From positions 310,001 through 374,000 of the forward strand of contig NZ_JAMDLH010000001.1 in the NCBI RefSeq assembly GCF_023721755.1: DNA of 64,000 bases, read 5' to 3'. The translations under genes and the position numbers were made by a program. Below the pieces are notes generated by a model, which saw nothing but the letters and a program-made list of their open reading frames with translations, did not search any database and had not been told where the DNA came from. Shown in pieces: positions 29,648-37,859 of this stretch (its first letter is position 1; each line of letters starts with the position of its first letter). The DNA comes from Pleomorphomonas sp. NRK KF1 (GTDB lineage Bacteria; Pseudomonadota; Alphaproteobacteria; Rhizobiales; Pleomorphomonadaceae).

Positions 29648-30538
29648 TCACTCGTCGCGCAGCCGTCCGCCCAAGGCAGCGCTTACACTGGCAATGAACG
29701 CGCCAATCACCAAGGAAAGTGCGGCCATCAAGGCGAAGGCGATCCCTGCCTTGCGAGCCGTGTCGGCTGCCTCCTGTGCCTTGGCCTTGGTCTGTTCGAC
29801 CTGAGCGATCACCGCGTCGACACGAGCATTCGCGTCCGTTTCGGAAAGGCCGGTACGGGCGGCCACCAGTTGGCCAAGATAGGCTCTGTCGGCCGGGGCC
29901 ATCTCGCCTGCGGCCGCGCTTGCGATCAGGATACGCGAGGCTTGGGCTGCCGCCGCTGCGTCGCCTTCCGCTCCGGGAGCGGCAAGGCGAGAGGGATCGT
30001 TGGATCGGAACAGGCTATCGACGAAGTAGGAAGTCGCCGTGCCGCCGATGTCGTCATCGGCGCTCGTCATGGTCCCAGCCGACGCGCCCATGGCGGCTCC
30101 GGAGGCGACGTTCGAGGCCGTGCGCACCCCCGTTCCGACGGCCGACGTCAAGCTCGAACCCGCCAGGAAGACGACGAGCAGCGTTGCCAGAGCCCAGGCC
30201 AGCAGCCCGTGCGCCGTGTCGCGAAAGAATGTCTCGTCGGTATGGAGGCCAACCCATTTCACCCGCAACCGGCCGGTCATGTACCCTCCGAGAGCCGCTG
30301 AAAGCCACTGCACCACGATCATCCAGATAGCGGCGGAGACGGCAAACGTCGTGATGCCCGGGCCCTGGTTCGTCCATGGCGAGACCATCGCCAGACCGAG
30401 CCCCGAGCCAAGCAGCATGAGCACGAAGGTGAGGGCGGCAGCTGAGACGGCGCCGGCGATGATTGCTCCCCAGCTGGTCGAAGAAGAAGACGACTCGACG
30501 GCTGGCGCGCTATCGGACGCAAGAAGGGATGAGGCCAT
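29648..30538 (-). CDS. Hypothetical membrane protein (Ser-rich N-terminus, three to four TM segments)
   Basis: A 296-residue protein of unknown function. The start at 30538 has GGAG six bases upstream. After a Ser-rich cytoplasmic head (SSSSSTSWG), the segments AIIAGAVSAAALTFVLMLLGSGLGLA, TTFAVSAAIWMIVVQWLSAALGGYMTG and LLAWALATLLVVFLAGS cross the membrane. A soluble Ala/Ser-rich region with a helical stretch follows, then a last hydrophobic segment (IAFALMAALSLVIGAFIASVSAALGG) before the charged RLRDE end. Similar proteins are common in Rhizobiales near stress genes, but I cannot name a family. Confidence 0.8.
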   Translation of the reverse strand: MASSLLASDSAPAVESSSSSTSWGAIIAGAVSAAALTFVLMLLGSGLGLAMVSPWTNQGPGITTFAVSAAIWMIVVQWLSAALGGYMTGRLRVKWVGLHTDETFFRDTAHGLLAWALATLLVVFLAGSSLTSAVGTGVRTASNVASGAAMGASAGTMTSADDDIGGTATSYFVDSLFRSNDPSRLAAPGAEGDAAAAAQASRILIASAAAGEMAPADRAYLGQLVAARTGLSETDANARVDAVIAQVEQTKAKAQEAADTARKAGIAFALMAALSLVIGAFIASVSAALGGRLRDE

Positions 30539-30722
30539 GATGTTCTCCTGTCGCATGAGTGGCGGAGTGTCCGTCTCAATGACAGGTCCCGTGCCGTCGG
30601 CTGCGGACGGAGAGGACCATGGCCTAATAAGTGCAGCGAAGCGAGAAAGGTTCCGTCCGGCGGCAGCTTGGCGGTTGCGGATGGCCGTCTGCGGTGTTGT
30701 CGGAAGGCGCTGGCGGACGGAC

Positions 30723-31637
30723 TCAGGCGGACGCGAACGGTGCCGCCGGCGTGGCCGTCTCGGCTTTCAGCCATTCGCCGAACGCCCTGACGAGCCGCGA
30801 GCGGACCCTGGCTTCCGGATAGACGAACCAGTAGGCCTTGCCGGCCCCCAGCGGTCGTTCCGTGAGCAACACAAGCCGGCCGGATGCAAGCTCCGCCTCG
30901 ATCATGAACCGGGGCATCAATGCCACGCCCATGTCGGCGACGGCGGCCTCGGCGATCATCGAGAACTGGTCGAAGCGAGATCCCCGATACGAACCCGCGG
31001 TCGGCAAACCGCCCGCGGCGAACCAGTCGGCCCAGGCGGTCGGTCGGCTCGACTGATGAAGAAGCGGCGCTTGAGCAATGGCGGCGGCATCGTCGAGGCC
31101 AAACCGGTCGCGTGTTGCCGGGGATGCGATCGGATAGACTTCCTCCGTGCAGAGAAACTCGCACACCGCGCCGGGCCATGTGGGTTCGCCGAAATGGATC
31201 GCGGCATCGAGTGACGCGTCGGCAAAGGAGAAGGGCTCGTTGCGCACCGCGAAGTTGACGGTCGCCTGCGGGTGATCCGCGAGGAACTTAGGCAGCCGGG
31301 GCACCAGCCAGCGCGCGGCGAAGGTGGGCAGCACGGCGAGATTGAGCACCTCGGCGCCGCTGGCGCTGGCCATCGTGCGTTCGGTCGCAGCCGAAAGGTT
31401 GGCGAGGATGCGCGTCACTTCCTGTCGGTAGGCTTCGCCGGCGTCGGTCAGGAAAACGCGCTGGCTGATGCGCTCGAACAGCGGCACGCCAAGCCGGGTT
31501 TCCAGCTCGCGAACTTGCCGGCTGATGGCGCCTTGCGTCAAATGCAACTCGGCGGCGGCACGCGAGAAGCTGAGATGGCGCGCGGCGCTTTCGAAGGCAA
31601 CCAGCGCACCGATCGACGGCAGAAGATCGCGGGCCAT
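30723..31637 (-). CDS. LysR-family regulator (GcvA-like), probable regulator of the ALDH operon
   Basis: A 304-residue LTTR of the GcvA/AmpR-like subgroup: LPSIGALVAFESAARHLSFSRAAAELHLTQGAISRQVRELE, then LFERISQRVFLTDAGEAY. The effector domain is complete and ends in EWLKAETATPAAPFASA. It is divergent from the aldehyde dehydrogenase operon (142 bases), with a T-N11-A box 14 bases upstream of its start. A damaged copy of its 3' end lies at 24158-24364. It most likely controls the operon at 31779-35827. Confidence 0.93.
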   Translation of the reverse strand: MARDLLPSIGALVAFESAARHLSFSRAAAELHLTQGAISRQVRELETRLGVPLFERISQRVFLTDAGEAYRQEVTRILANLSAATERTMASASGAEVLNLAVLPTFAARWLVPRLPKFLADHPQATVNFAVRNEPFSFADASLDAAIHFGEPTWPGAVCEFLCTEEVYPIASPATRDRFGLDDAAAIAQAPLLHQSSRPTAWADWFAAGGLPTAGSYRGSRFDQFSMIAEAAVADMGVALMPRFMIEAELASGRLVLLTERPLGAGKAYWFVYPEARVRSRLVRAFGEWLKAETATPAAPFASA

Positions 31638-31650
31638 TTGTTCGTCCAGT

Positions 31651-31667
31651 CATGAGTTTTCCTCATG
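31651..31667. promoter_or_regulatory. LysR-type T-N11-A box
   Basis: CATGAG-TTTTC-CTCATG, a perfect 6-bp-arm dyad with the T-N11-A signature, lies 14 bases upstream of the LysR start and 112 bases upstream of the divergent aldehyde dehydrogenase. This is the usual place for an LTTR recognition site. Confidence 0.6.
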
Positions 31668-31778
31668 ATCCTACCAGAAATGATCGTTTGCAGGGTAGGG
31701 GGCTCGGGACAATAACTTACGGTCATTCAGCCCCATCCCCGCCGTGCCGCTGGCCGGCGGCGCCGACGAGAGTGCCCG

Positions 31779-33299
31779 ATGTCCGCTTCCAGCCTTGTTC
31801 AGGAAACCACCGACCTGCTCGCCCGCCTTGGTGTTCCAGAAAGCGCCCACACGGGTGGTAGCCTGGTCGTCACGTCGCCGATTACCGGCGAACGGATTGC
31901 CGAGGTTCGTGAAACCGATGCGGCCGAGTGCGATGGCGCCATCGCGGCCGCGCAAGAGGCTTTCCGAAACTGGCGTCTCGTGCCAGCGCCCAAGCGCGGC
32001 GAACTGATCCGCCTGTTCGGCCTGGAACTGCGGGCGGCCAAGGCCGATCTCGGCCGCCTCGTCACCATCGAGGCCGGCAAGATCGTTTCCGAAGGCCTCG
32101 GCGAAGTGCAGGAGATGATCGACATCTGCGATTTCGCGGTCGGTCTCTCCCGTCAGCTTTATGGGCTCACAATCGCCACCGAACGGCCGAGCCATCGCAT
32201 GATGGAAACTTGGCACCCGCTCGGCGTCGTCGGTGTCATTTCGGCCTTCAACTTCCCGGTTGCGGTATGGTCGTGGAACGCCGCCATTGCCCTGGTCTGT
32301 GGCGACACCGTCATCTGGAAACCGTCGGAGAAGACACCGCTCACCGCGCTTGCCACGCAGGCGCTGTTCGAGAAGGCGGCGGCCAAGGCGGGGGCACCGG
32401 CTGGTCTTTCAGCGGTTATCATCGGCGGACGCGAGATCGGCGAGGCGCTGGTCGATGACACCAGGGTTGCCGCCGTGTCGGCGACCGGGTCGACGGCCAT
32501 GGGACGCGCCGTGGCGCCGCGCCTTGCGGCTCGCTTCGCCCGTGCCATTCTGGAGCTCGGCGGCAACAACGGCGCCATCGTCGCTCCCAGTGCCGATCTC
32601 GACCTCGTGGTGCGTGGCGTCGCCTTCGCCGCGATCGGCACGGCCGGCCAGCGCTGCACGACGCTGCGGCGCCTGTTCGTCCACGACAGCGTTTACGACG
32701 GCCTGCTGCCACGCCTCAGGAAGGCCTATGCGTCGGTGACGATCGGCGATCCGCGCGAGGCCGGCACCCTGGTCGGGCCGTTGATCGACAAGGCCTCCTA
32801 CGACCGCATGCAAGAAGCCCTCGGGAAGGCGCGGGCCGACGGCGCAACTGTTCATGGTGGCGAGCGCACCCAAGAAGAGCTGGGGGGTAACGCCTTCTAT
32901 GCGCGTCCGGCTCTGGTCGAAATGCCGGCACAGACGGACGTGGTCATGACGGAGACCTTTGCGCCCATTCTCTATGTGATGCGCTACACGGACTTCGATG
33001 CCGTGCTTGAGGCGCACAATGCTGTGCCGCAGGGGCTCTCGTCGTCGATTTTCACCAACGACCTGCGCGAGGCCGAGACGTTCCTGTCGGCTAGAGGATC
33101 GGATTGCGGCATCGTTAACGTCAACATCGGTCCGTCGGGCGCCGAGATCGGCGGCGCCTTCGGCGGCGAGAAGGAGACCGGCGGTGGCCGCGAGGCCGGC
33201 TCCGACGCCTGGAAGGCCTACATGCGCCGGGCCACCAACACCATCAACTATGGCCGCGACCTGCCGTTGGCGCAGGGCGTCAGCTTCGACGTGGAGTGA
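31779..33299 (+). CDS. Aldehyde dehydrogenase, ALDH7/AmaB-like (alpha-aminoadipate semialdehyde type)
   Basis: A 506-residue NAD(P)+-dependent aldehyde dehydrogenase. General base E259 (ELGGNN) and catalytic C293 (GQRCTT) are present, as is the Rossmann segment GVISAFNFPVAVWSWNAA. The body (FNFP, NVNIGPSGAEIGGAFGGEKETGGGREAGSD) resembles antiquitin/ALDH7, which oxidises alpha-aminoadipic semialdehyde in lysine catabolism (AmaB, Pcd). It opens an operon with a DapB-like reductase four bases downstream and a ThDP enzyme beyond, and is divergent from a LysR gene. The natural substrate could be aminoadipate semialdehyde or a related aldehyde; the neighbours do not settle it. Confidence 0.92.
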   Translation: MSASSLVQETTDLLARLGVPESAHTGGSLVVTSPITGERIAEVRETDAAECDGAIAAAQEAFRNWRLVPAPKRGELIRLFGLELRAAKADLGRLVTIEAGKIVSEGLGEVQEMIDICDFAVGLSRQLYGLTIATERPSHRMMETWHPLGVVGVISAFNFPVAVWSWNAAIALVCGDTVIWKPSEKTPLTALATQALFEKAAAKAGAPAGLSAVIIGGREIGEALVDDTRVAAVSATGSTAMGRAVAPRLAARFARAILELGGNNGAIVAPSADLDLVVRGVAFAAIGTAGQRCTTLRRLFVHDSVYDGLLPRLRKAYASVTIGDPREAGTLVGPLIDKASYDRMQEALGKARADGATVHGGERTQEELGGNAFYARPALVEMPAQTDVVMTETFAPILYVMRYTDFDAVLEAHNAVPQGLSSSIFTNDLREAETFLSARGSDCGIVNVNIGPSGAEIGGAFGGEKETGGGREAGSDAWKAYMRRATNTINYGRDLPLAQGVSFDVE

Positions 33300-33303
33300 T
33301 CCC

Positions 33304-34101
33304 ATGCCGATCCGTGTCATCGTGGCCGGCGCGACCGGATGGACCGGCAGTGCGGTGGCCAGGGCGGTTCTCACGTCCGAGGATCTGGTGCTGGTCGGCG
33401 CCGTAGCCCGCTCGGCCGCCGGGTGCGATCTTGGCGAGGCGTTGGGCGGATCGGCCGTCGGTGTGACGGTGGTCGCCACTGTCGAGGAAGCGCTGAGGAC
33501 GGGAGCCGACGCGCTTGTCGACTACACCGCCCCACAGGTCGTGAAAGCCAACGCCCTCGCGGCGATTTCGGCCGGTGTCGCCGTGGTCATCGGCACCTCG
33601 GGGTTATCGGCTGACGATTACGCGGAAATCGACGCGGCCGCGCGGGCGAAGCCCGTCGGCGTGTTCGCTGCCGGCAACTACTCCATTACCGCCACGCTGA
33701 TGACCAAGTTCGCGCTGATGGCCGCGAAGCACGTCGCCGACGTCGAGGTGATCGACTACGCCTCGGCCGGCAAGCCCGATACGCCATCCGGCACGGCGCG
33801 CGAGCTGGCCGAACGGCTTTCCGCTGTGCGTCGGCCGGCCACGTCGAAACCGGTGAACGAACTTGGTGGTGTCCGCGAAACGCGTGGCGGCACCGTCGGC
33901 GCTGTGCAGGTGCACTCGCTGCGTATGCCGGGTTATGTGCTGTCTTGTGAGGCCCAGTTCGGCGCGTCGGGCGAACGCCTCCTCATTCGCCACGATGCCG
34001 GCTCCGATGCCGCGCCCTATGTGGCGGGAACGCTGCTCGCCGTGCGGCGGGTGCGGGAGCAGGCCGGCCTACGGCGCGGACTTGACCTGCTGATCGACTG
34101 A
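33304..34101 (+). CDS. DapB-like oxidoreductase lacking the catalytic histidines
   Basis: A 265-residue protein with the dihydrodipicolinate reductase fold: NAD(P)-binding VIVAGATGWTGSAVA, VDYTAPQ, VIGTSGLS, AGNYSITATLM, and the PDTPSGTA loop. In DapB the segment before that loop is EAHHRHK with the catalytic His pair; here it is DYASAGK, giving A153 and S154 in place of the histidines while the lysine (K157) is kept. The housekeeping lysine reaction is therefore doubtful and an imine-reductase-like reaction on another substrate is more likely. GGAG lies seven bases before the ATG, and the gene starts four bases after the ALDH stop codon. Confidence 0.88.
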   Translation: MPIRVIVAGATGWTGSAVARAVLTSEDLVLVGAVARSAAGCDLGEALGGSAVGVTVVATVEEALRTGADALVDYTAPQVVKANALAAISAGVAVVIGTSGLSADDYAEIDAAARAKPVGVFAAGNYSITATLMTKFALMAAKHVADVEVIDYASAGKPDTPSGTARELAERLSAVRRPATSKPVNELGGVRETRGGTVGAVQVHSLRMPGYVLSCEAQFGASGERLLIRHDAGSDAAPYVAGTLLAVRRVREQAGLRRGLDLLID

Positions 34102-34159
34102 CCGTCTCGATAGTCTCGACATTCCGGTTGCGCACCGGTCGTTTGGGGAGTTCTGAATC

Positions 34160-35827
34160 TTGTCCTCGTCCATCCCGTCCCGCACCGGCGGTCAAATCCT
34201 CGTCGATCAACTGGTCCGACAGGGCGTCGAACGGCTGACCTGCGTACCGGGCGAGTCCTATCTCGCCGCCCTCGATGCGCTGCACGACAGCTCGATCGAC
34301 GTGCTGGTCTGCCGCAACGAGGCCGGCGCCACCATGATGGCCGATGCCTACGGCAAGCTCACCGGCAAGCCTGGCATCTGCTTCGTAACGCGAGCCCCTG
34401 GCGCCGCCAATGCCGCGCCCGGGCTCCATATCGCCGAACATGACTCGACGCCGCTGATCCTGTTCGTCGGGCAGGCCGAGCGCGGCATGCTGGAGCGGGG
34501 CTGTTTCCAGGAGATGGACTACAAGGCGGTGTTCGGCTCCGTCGCCAAGTGGGTCGTCGAGATTGATGATCCCGTCCGCATACCCGAGCTGGTCGCCCGC
34601 GCCTTCCGCGTCGCCATGCAGGGCCGGCCCGGACCGGTGGTGGTGTCGCTACCGGAGGACATGCTCACCGAAACGGCCGAAGTGGCCGATGCGCCGATCG
34701 TCGAGCCGGTGGAGATCTGGCCGGGGCTTGCCGATCTCGCGCGGTTGCAGAAGCTGATCTGGGACGCCAAACGCCCTCTGGTCATTCTGGGGGGCTCGCG
34801 ATGGAGCGAGCGGGCGCGCCGCGAGGTGATCCGGTTTGCCGAGCGCTTCGACCTGCCGGTTGCCACGAGCTTCCGTCGCGCCTCGCTGTTCCCGGCCGAT
34901 CATCCGAACTATGCCGGCGACCTCGGTCTCGGCCCCAACCCGAAACTGGCCGCCCGCGTTCGCGAGGCCGATGTGCTTCTCGTCATCGGCGGTCGTCTGT
35001 CGGAGTCACCGTCTTCGTCCTATACGCTCATTGACATACCCCAGCCCAGGCAGACGCTGATCCATGTCTACCCCGACCCGGAAGAAATCGGCCGCGTCTA
35101 CCAGCCAGCGCTCGGCATCGTCGCCAGTCCGCACGCCTTCGCCTCGGCGCTCTCCACTGTCCACCCGCCGGTCGAAATCCCCTGGTCGGCGGAGACGAAG
35201 ACGGCTCGGGCCGATTTCCTGGCCTGGACCGACAAGCCCGCCGTGTTGCCGGGTGACTTTCAGTATGGTGAGGCCATGGTCTGGCTGCGCGAACACCTGC
35301 CGTCCGAGACGATCATCGCCAATGGCGCCGGCAACTATGCCATCTGGGTGCATCGCTACTGGCGCTATCGCAGTTTCACCGGTCAGTTGGCGCCGACGTC
35401 GGGATCGGTCGGCTATTCGGTGCCGGCCGGTGTCATGGCCAAGCGTCAGTTCCCCGAAAGGCCGGTCGTCGCGTTTGCCGGCGATGGCTGCTTCCTGATG
35501 AACGGCCAGGAGTTTGCAACCGCCGTGCAATACGACATTCCGGTCGTCGTCGTCGTCATCGACAACGCCATGTACGGCACCATCCGCATGCACCAGGAGC
35601 GGGAATACCCCGGTCGGGTGTCGGCCACCTCGCTGAAGAATCCGGATTTTGCGGCCTTGGCGCGCGCCTATGGAGGACACGGCGAGACCGTTCGGGCAAC
35701 GGCCGAATTCGCGCCCGCCTTTGAACGGGCGGTGGCTTCCGGCAAGCCTGCGATCGTCCACTGTTTCCTCGACCCGCAGGCAGTGACGCCGGCAAAGACG
35801 CTGGATCAGTTCGCCGGTCGCAGCTGA
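34160..35827 (+). CDS. Thiamine-diphosphate-dependent enzyme, acetolactate synthase-like
   Basis: A 555-residue ThDP enzyme of the acetolactate synthase/benzoylformate decarboxylase superfamily. The Pyr domain has VPGESYLAALDAL and RNEAGATMMADAYGKLTGKPG with the catalytic Glu. A central transhydrogenase-like domain follows, then the PP domain with the ThDP/Mg motif GDGCFLMNGQEFATAVQYDIPVVVVVIDN. The TTG start at 34160 has GGGGAG nine bases upstream. No ilvN small subunit is nearby, so a branched-chain biosynthetic role is unlikely. As the third gene of the ALDH/DapB-like operon it probably cleaves or joins a 2-keto acid in that pathway; this is inference. Confidence 0.9.
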   Translation: MSSSIPSRTGGQILVDQLVRQGVERLTCVPGESYLAALDALHDSSIDVLVCRNEAGATMMADAYGKLTGKPGICFVTRAPGAANAAPGLHIAEHDSTPLILFVGQAERGMLERGCFQEMDYKAVFGSVAKWVVEIDDPVRIPELVARAFRVAMQGRPGPVVVSLPEDMLTETAEVADAPIVEPVEIWPGLADLARLQKLIWDAKRPLVILGGSRWSERARREVIRFAERFDLPVATSFRRASLFPADHPNYAGDLGLGPNPKLAARVREADVLLVIGGRLSESPSSSYTLIDIPQPRQTLIHVYPDPEEIGRVYQPALGIVASPHAFASALSTVHPPVEIPWSAETKTARADFLAWTDKPAVLPGDFQYGEAMVWLREHLPSETIIANGAGNYAIWVHRYWRYRSFTGQLAPTSGSVGYSVPAGVMAKRQFPERPVVAFAGDGCFLMNGQEFATAVQYDIPVVVVVIDNAMYGTIRMHQEREYPGRVSATSLKNPDFAALARAYGGHGETVRATAEFAPAFERAVASGKPAIVHCFLDPQAVTPAKTLDQFAGRS

Positions 35828-35840
35828 TCTGAAACAGAAT

Positions 35841-35865
35841 GGGCCCGACCACTGTGGCCGGGCCC
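35841..35865. terminator. Hairpin between convergent genes, probable terminator
   Basis: GGGCCCG and CGGGCCC form a strong stem extended by CCA/TGG with a single mismatch. It lies 13 bases after the ThDP gene stop and 21 bases from the stop of the convergent MFS gene. Neither side has a full T tract, so termination strength is uncertain. Confidence 0.5.
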
Positions 35866-35886
35866 CGCTGTCAGGCTTCTCGCAGG

Positions 35887-37557
35887 TCAGTAATCGGCGT
35901 GCAGGTCGTTGTCCTTGGTTTCACGGACGAACAGCACGCCGATCACCAGCGTGGCCGCCGCCACCACGATCGGGTACCAGAGGCCATAGTAGATGTCGCC
36001 GGTGGCCGCCACCATGGCGAAGGCGGTTGTCGGCAGGAAGCCGCCGAACCAGCCATTGCCGATGTGGTAGGGCAGCGACATCGACGTGTAGCGAATGCGG
36101 GTCGGGAACATTTCGACCAGGATGGCGGCGATCGGGCCGTAGACCATGGTGACGTAAAGAACCAGAACGAAGAGCAGCAGCGTCACCATGACGATGTTGA
36201 TCTGGGCAGGGTCGGCCTTGGCCGGGTAGCCGGCGGTCGTGATGGCATCGGTCAGCGACTTGCTGAACACCTGCGCGGGCGTGGCCCCGTCGGCACCGGC
36301 TTCGGTGCCAAAAGCGACCGAGGTCGCCCCGATCTTCACCGTGGCCGGTGTGCCCGCAGGCGCCGCCTCGTTCTCGTAAGGTACACCCGCCCTCACGAGG
36401 GCGGACTTCGCAACGTCGCAGGAGGTGGTGAACTTCGCTGTTCCCACAGGATTGAACTGGAAGGAGCACTCGTTCGGGTCGGCGACGACGGTTACCGGTG
36501 CGCTGGCAATGGCCTGTTCCAGGGCCGGGTTGGCATAATGGGTAATGCCCTTGAAGATCGGAAAGTAGGTAAGGCAGGCAAGCAGCAGGCCGACCATGAT
36601 GATCGGTTTGCGGCCGATCCTATCCGACAGAGAGCCGAAGATCACGAAGAAGGGCGTTGCAAGCAGAAGTGACGCCGCGATCAGGAGATTGGCTGTCTGT
36701 GCTTCGACCTTGAGCGTCTGCGTCAGGAAGAACAGTGCATAGAACTGGCCCGTGTACCAGACCACCGCCTGACCTGCGACGAGGCCGAACAGGGCCAGCA
36801 GGACGACCTTGAGGTTCTTCCAGCGGCCGAAGGCTTCGGTCAGCGGCGCCTTGGAGGTCTTGCCCTCGTCCTGCATGCGTCGGAAGGCCGGACTCTCGTT
36901 GAGCTTCAGGCGGATCCAGACGGAGATGGCCAGCAGCAGGATCGAGACAAGGAAGGGAATGCGCCAACCCCAGGTGTTGAAGTCATCGGCCGACATCGCC
37001 GCGCGGCATCCGAGAATGACCAAGAGCGACATGAACAGCCCGAGCGTGGCCGTGGTCTGGATCCAGGACGTGTAGGCGCCGCGGCGATGGTCGGGTGCGT
37101 GCTCGGCCACATAGGTCGCCGCGCCGCCGTACTCTCCGCCGAGCGCCAGGCCCTGCAGGAGGCGAAGCAGGATAAGGATGACCGGCGCCACGATTCCGAT
37201 CGTCGCATAATTGGGCAGGATGCCAACGATGAACGTCGAGGCACCCATGATCAGGATGGTGACCAGGAACGTATACTTGCGACCGATCATGTCACCGAGC
37301 CTGCCGAACACCAGCGCGCCGAATGGACGAACCGCGAAGCCGGCCGCGAAGGCAAGCAGAGCGAAGATGAACGCTGCCGTCGGATTGACGCCGGAGAAGA
37401 ACTGGACGGCGATGACCGCTGACAGGGATCCGTAGAGATAGAAATCGTACCACTCGAAGACGGTTCCGAGCGACGAGGCGAAGATGACGCGCCGCTCTTC
37501 TTTCGTCATCGTGGTCGAACCTGGCGACTTCGTCGGGTCGACACTGACTGCTGTCAT
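35887..37557 (-). CDS. MFS transporter, metabolite:H+ symporter (MHS) family
   Basis: A 556-residue major-facilitator symporter related to ShiA/KgtP/ProP-type permeases. The start at 37557 has GGAGG seven bases upstream. Signatures are SLGTVFEWYDFYLYG in helix 1, FGRLGDMIGRKYTF between helices 2 and 3, and GLALGGEYGGAATYVAEH in the helix 4-5 region. A soluble insert of about 110 residues with two cysteines (ADPNECSF and TTSCDVAKS) lies between helices in the second half, which makes the protein longer than the ~440-residue norm. It is convergent with the ThDP operon and may import that operon's substrate. Confidence 0.92.
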   Translation of the reverse strand: MTAVSVDPTKSPGSTTMTKEERRVIFASSLGTVFEWYDFYLYGSLSAVIAVQFFSGVNPTAAFIFALLAFAAGFAVRPFGALVFGRLGDMIGRKYTFLVTILIMGASTFIVGILPNYATIGIVAPVILILLRLLQGLALGGEYGGAATYVAEHAPDHRRGAYTSWIQTTATLGLFMSLLVILGCRAAMSADDFNTWGWRIPFLVSILLLAISVWIRLKLNESPAFRRMQDEGKTSKAPLTEAFGRWKNLKVVLLALFGLVAGQAVVWYTGQFYALFFLTQTLKVEAQTANLLIAASLLLATPFFVIFGSLSDRIGRKPIIMVGLLLACLTYFPIFKGITHYANPALEQAIASAPVTVVADPNECSFQFNPVGTAKFTTSCDVAKSALVRAGVPYENEAAPAGTPATVKIGATSVAFGTEAGADGATPAQVFSKSLTDAITTAGYPAKADPAQINIVMVTLLLFVLVLYVTMVYGPIAAILVEMFPTRIRYTSMSLPYHIGNGWFGGFLPTTAFAMVAATGDIYYGLWYPIVVAAATLVIGVLFVRETKDNDLHADY

Positions 37558-37859
37558 CGGTAATCCTCCCAAATCGTGATGCTTCACCCCGGTCTGTCCA
37601 GCGGTCGGAAACGACGGCCAGCTCCACCCAGACTCGGCGGTGAGGCGTAATACTACGTATGCGGGAGTTGTGCGTGAAGATACCTACGCGGAATCTTTAG
37701 TCTACCAACGAAATGATCGGACCATGAGCGCAGCGACGGCTGCCCCGTGCATTGAGAAAGCGGTCAAATGGGTCGAGACAGTCTGATCGGCAGTGGTCGC
37801 CTTTCCGAACGACTCCCTGGCATCTACCAGGCGGGTGGCGTCTTGGCTGCCGTCATGGG
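37558..37859. other. MFS promoter region
   Basis: 302 bases. A small dyad, ATAC-TAC-GTAT (37650-37660), and a repeated CTACG element near 37684 lie about 100 bases upstream of the transporter and may be regulator sites. No gene or RNA was recognised. Confidence 0.35.
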
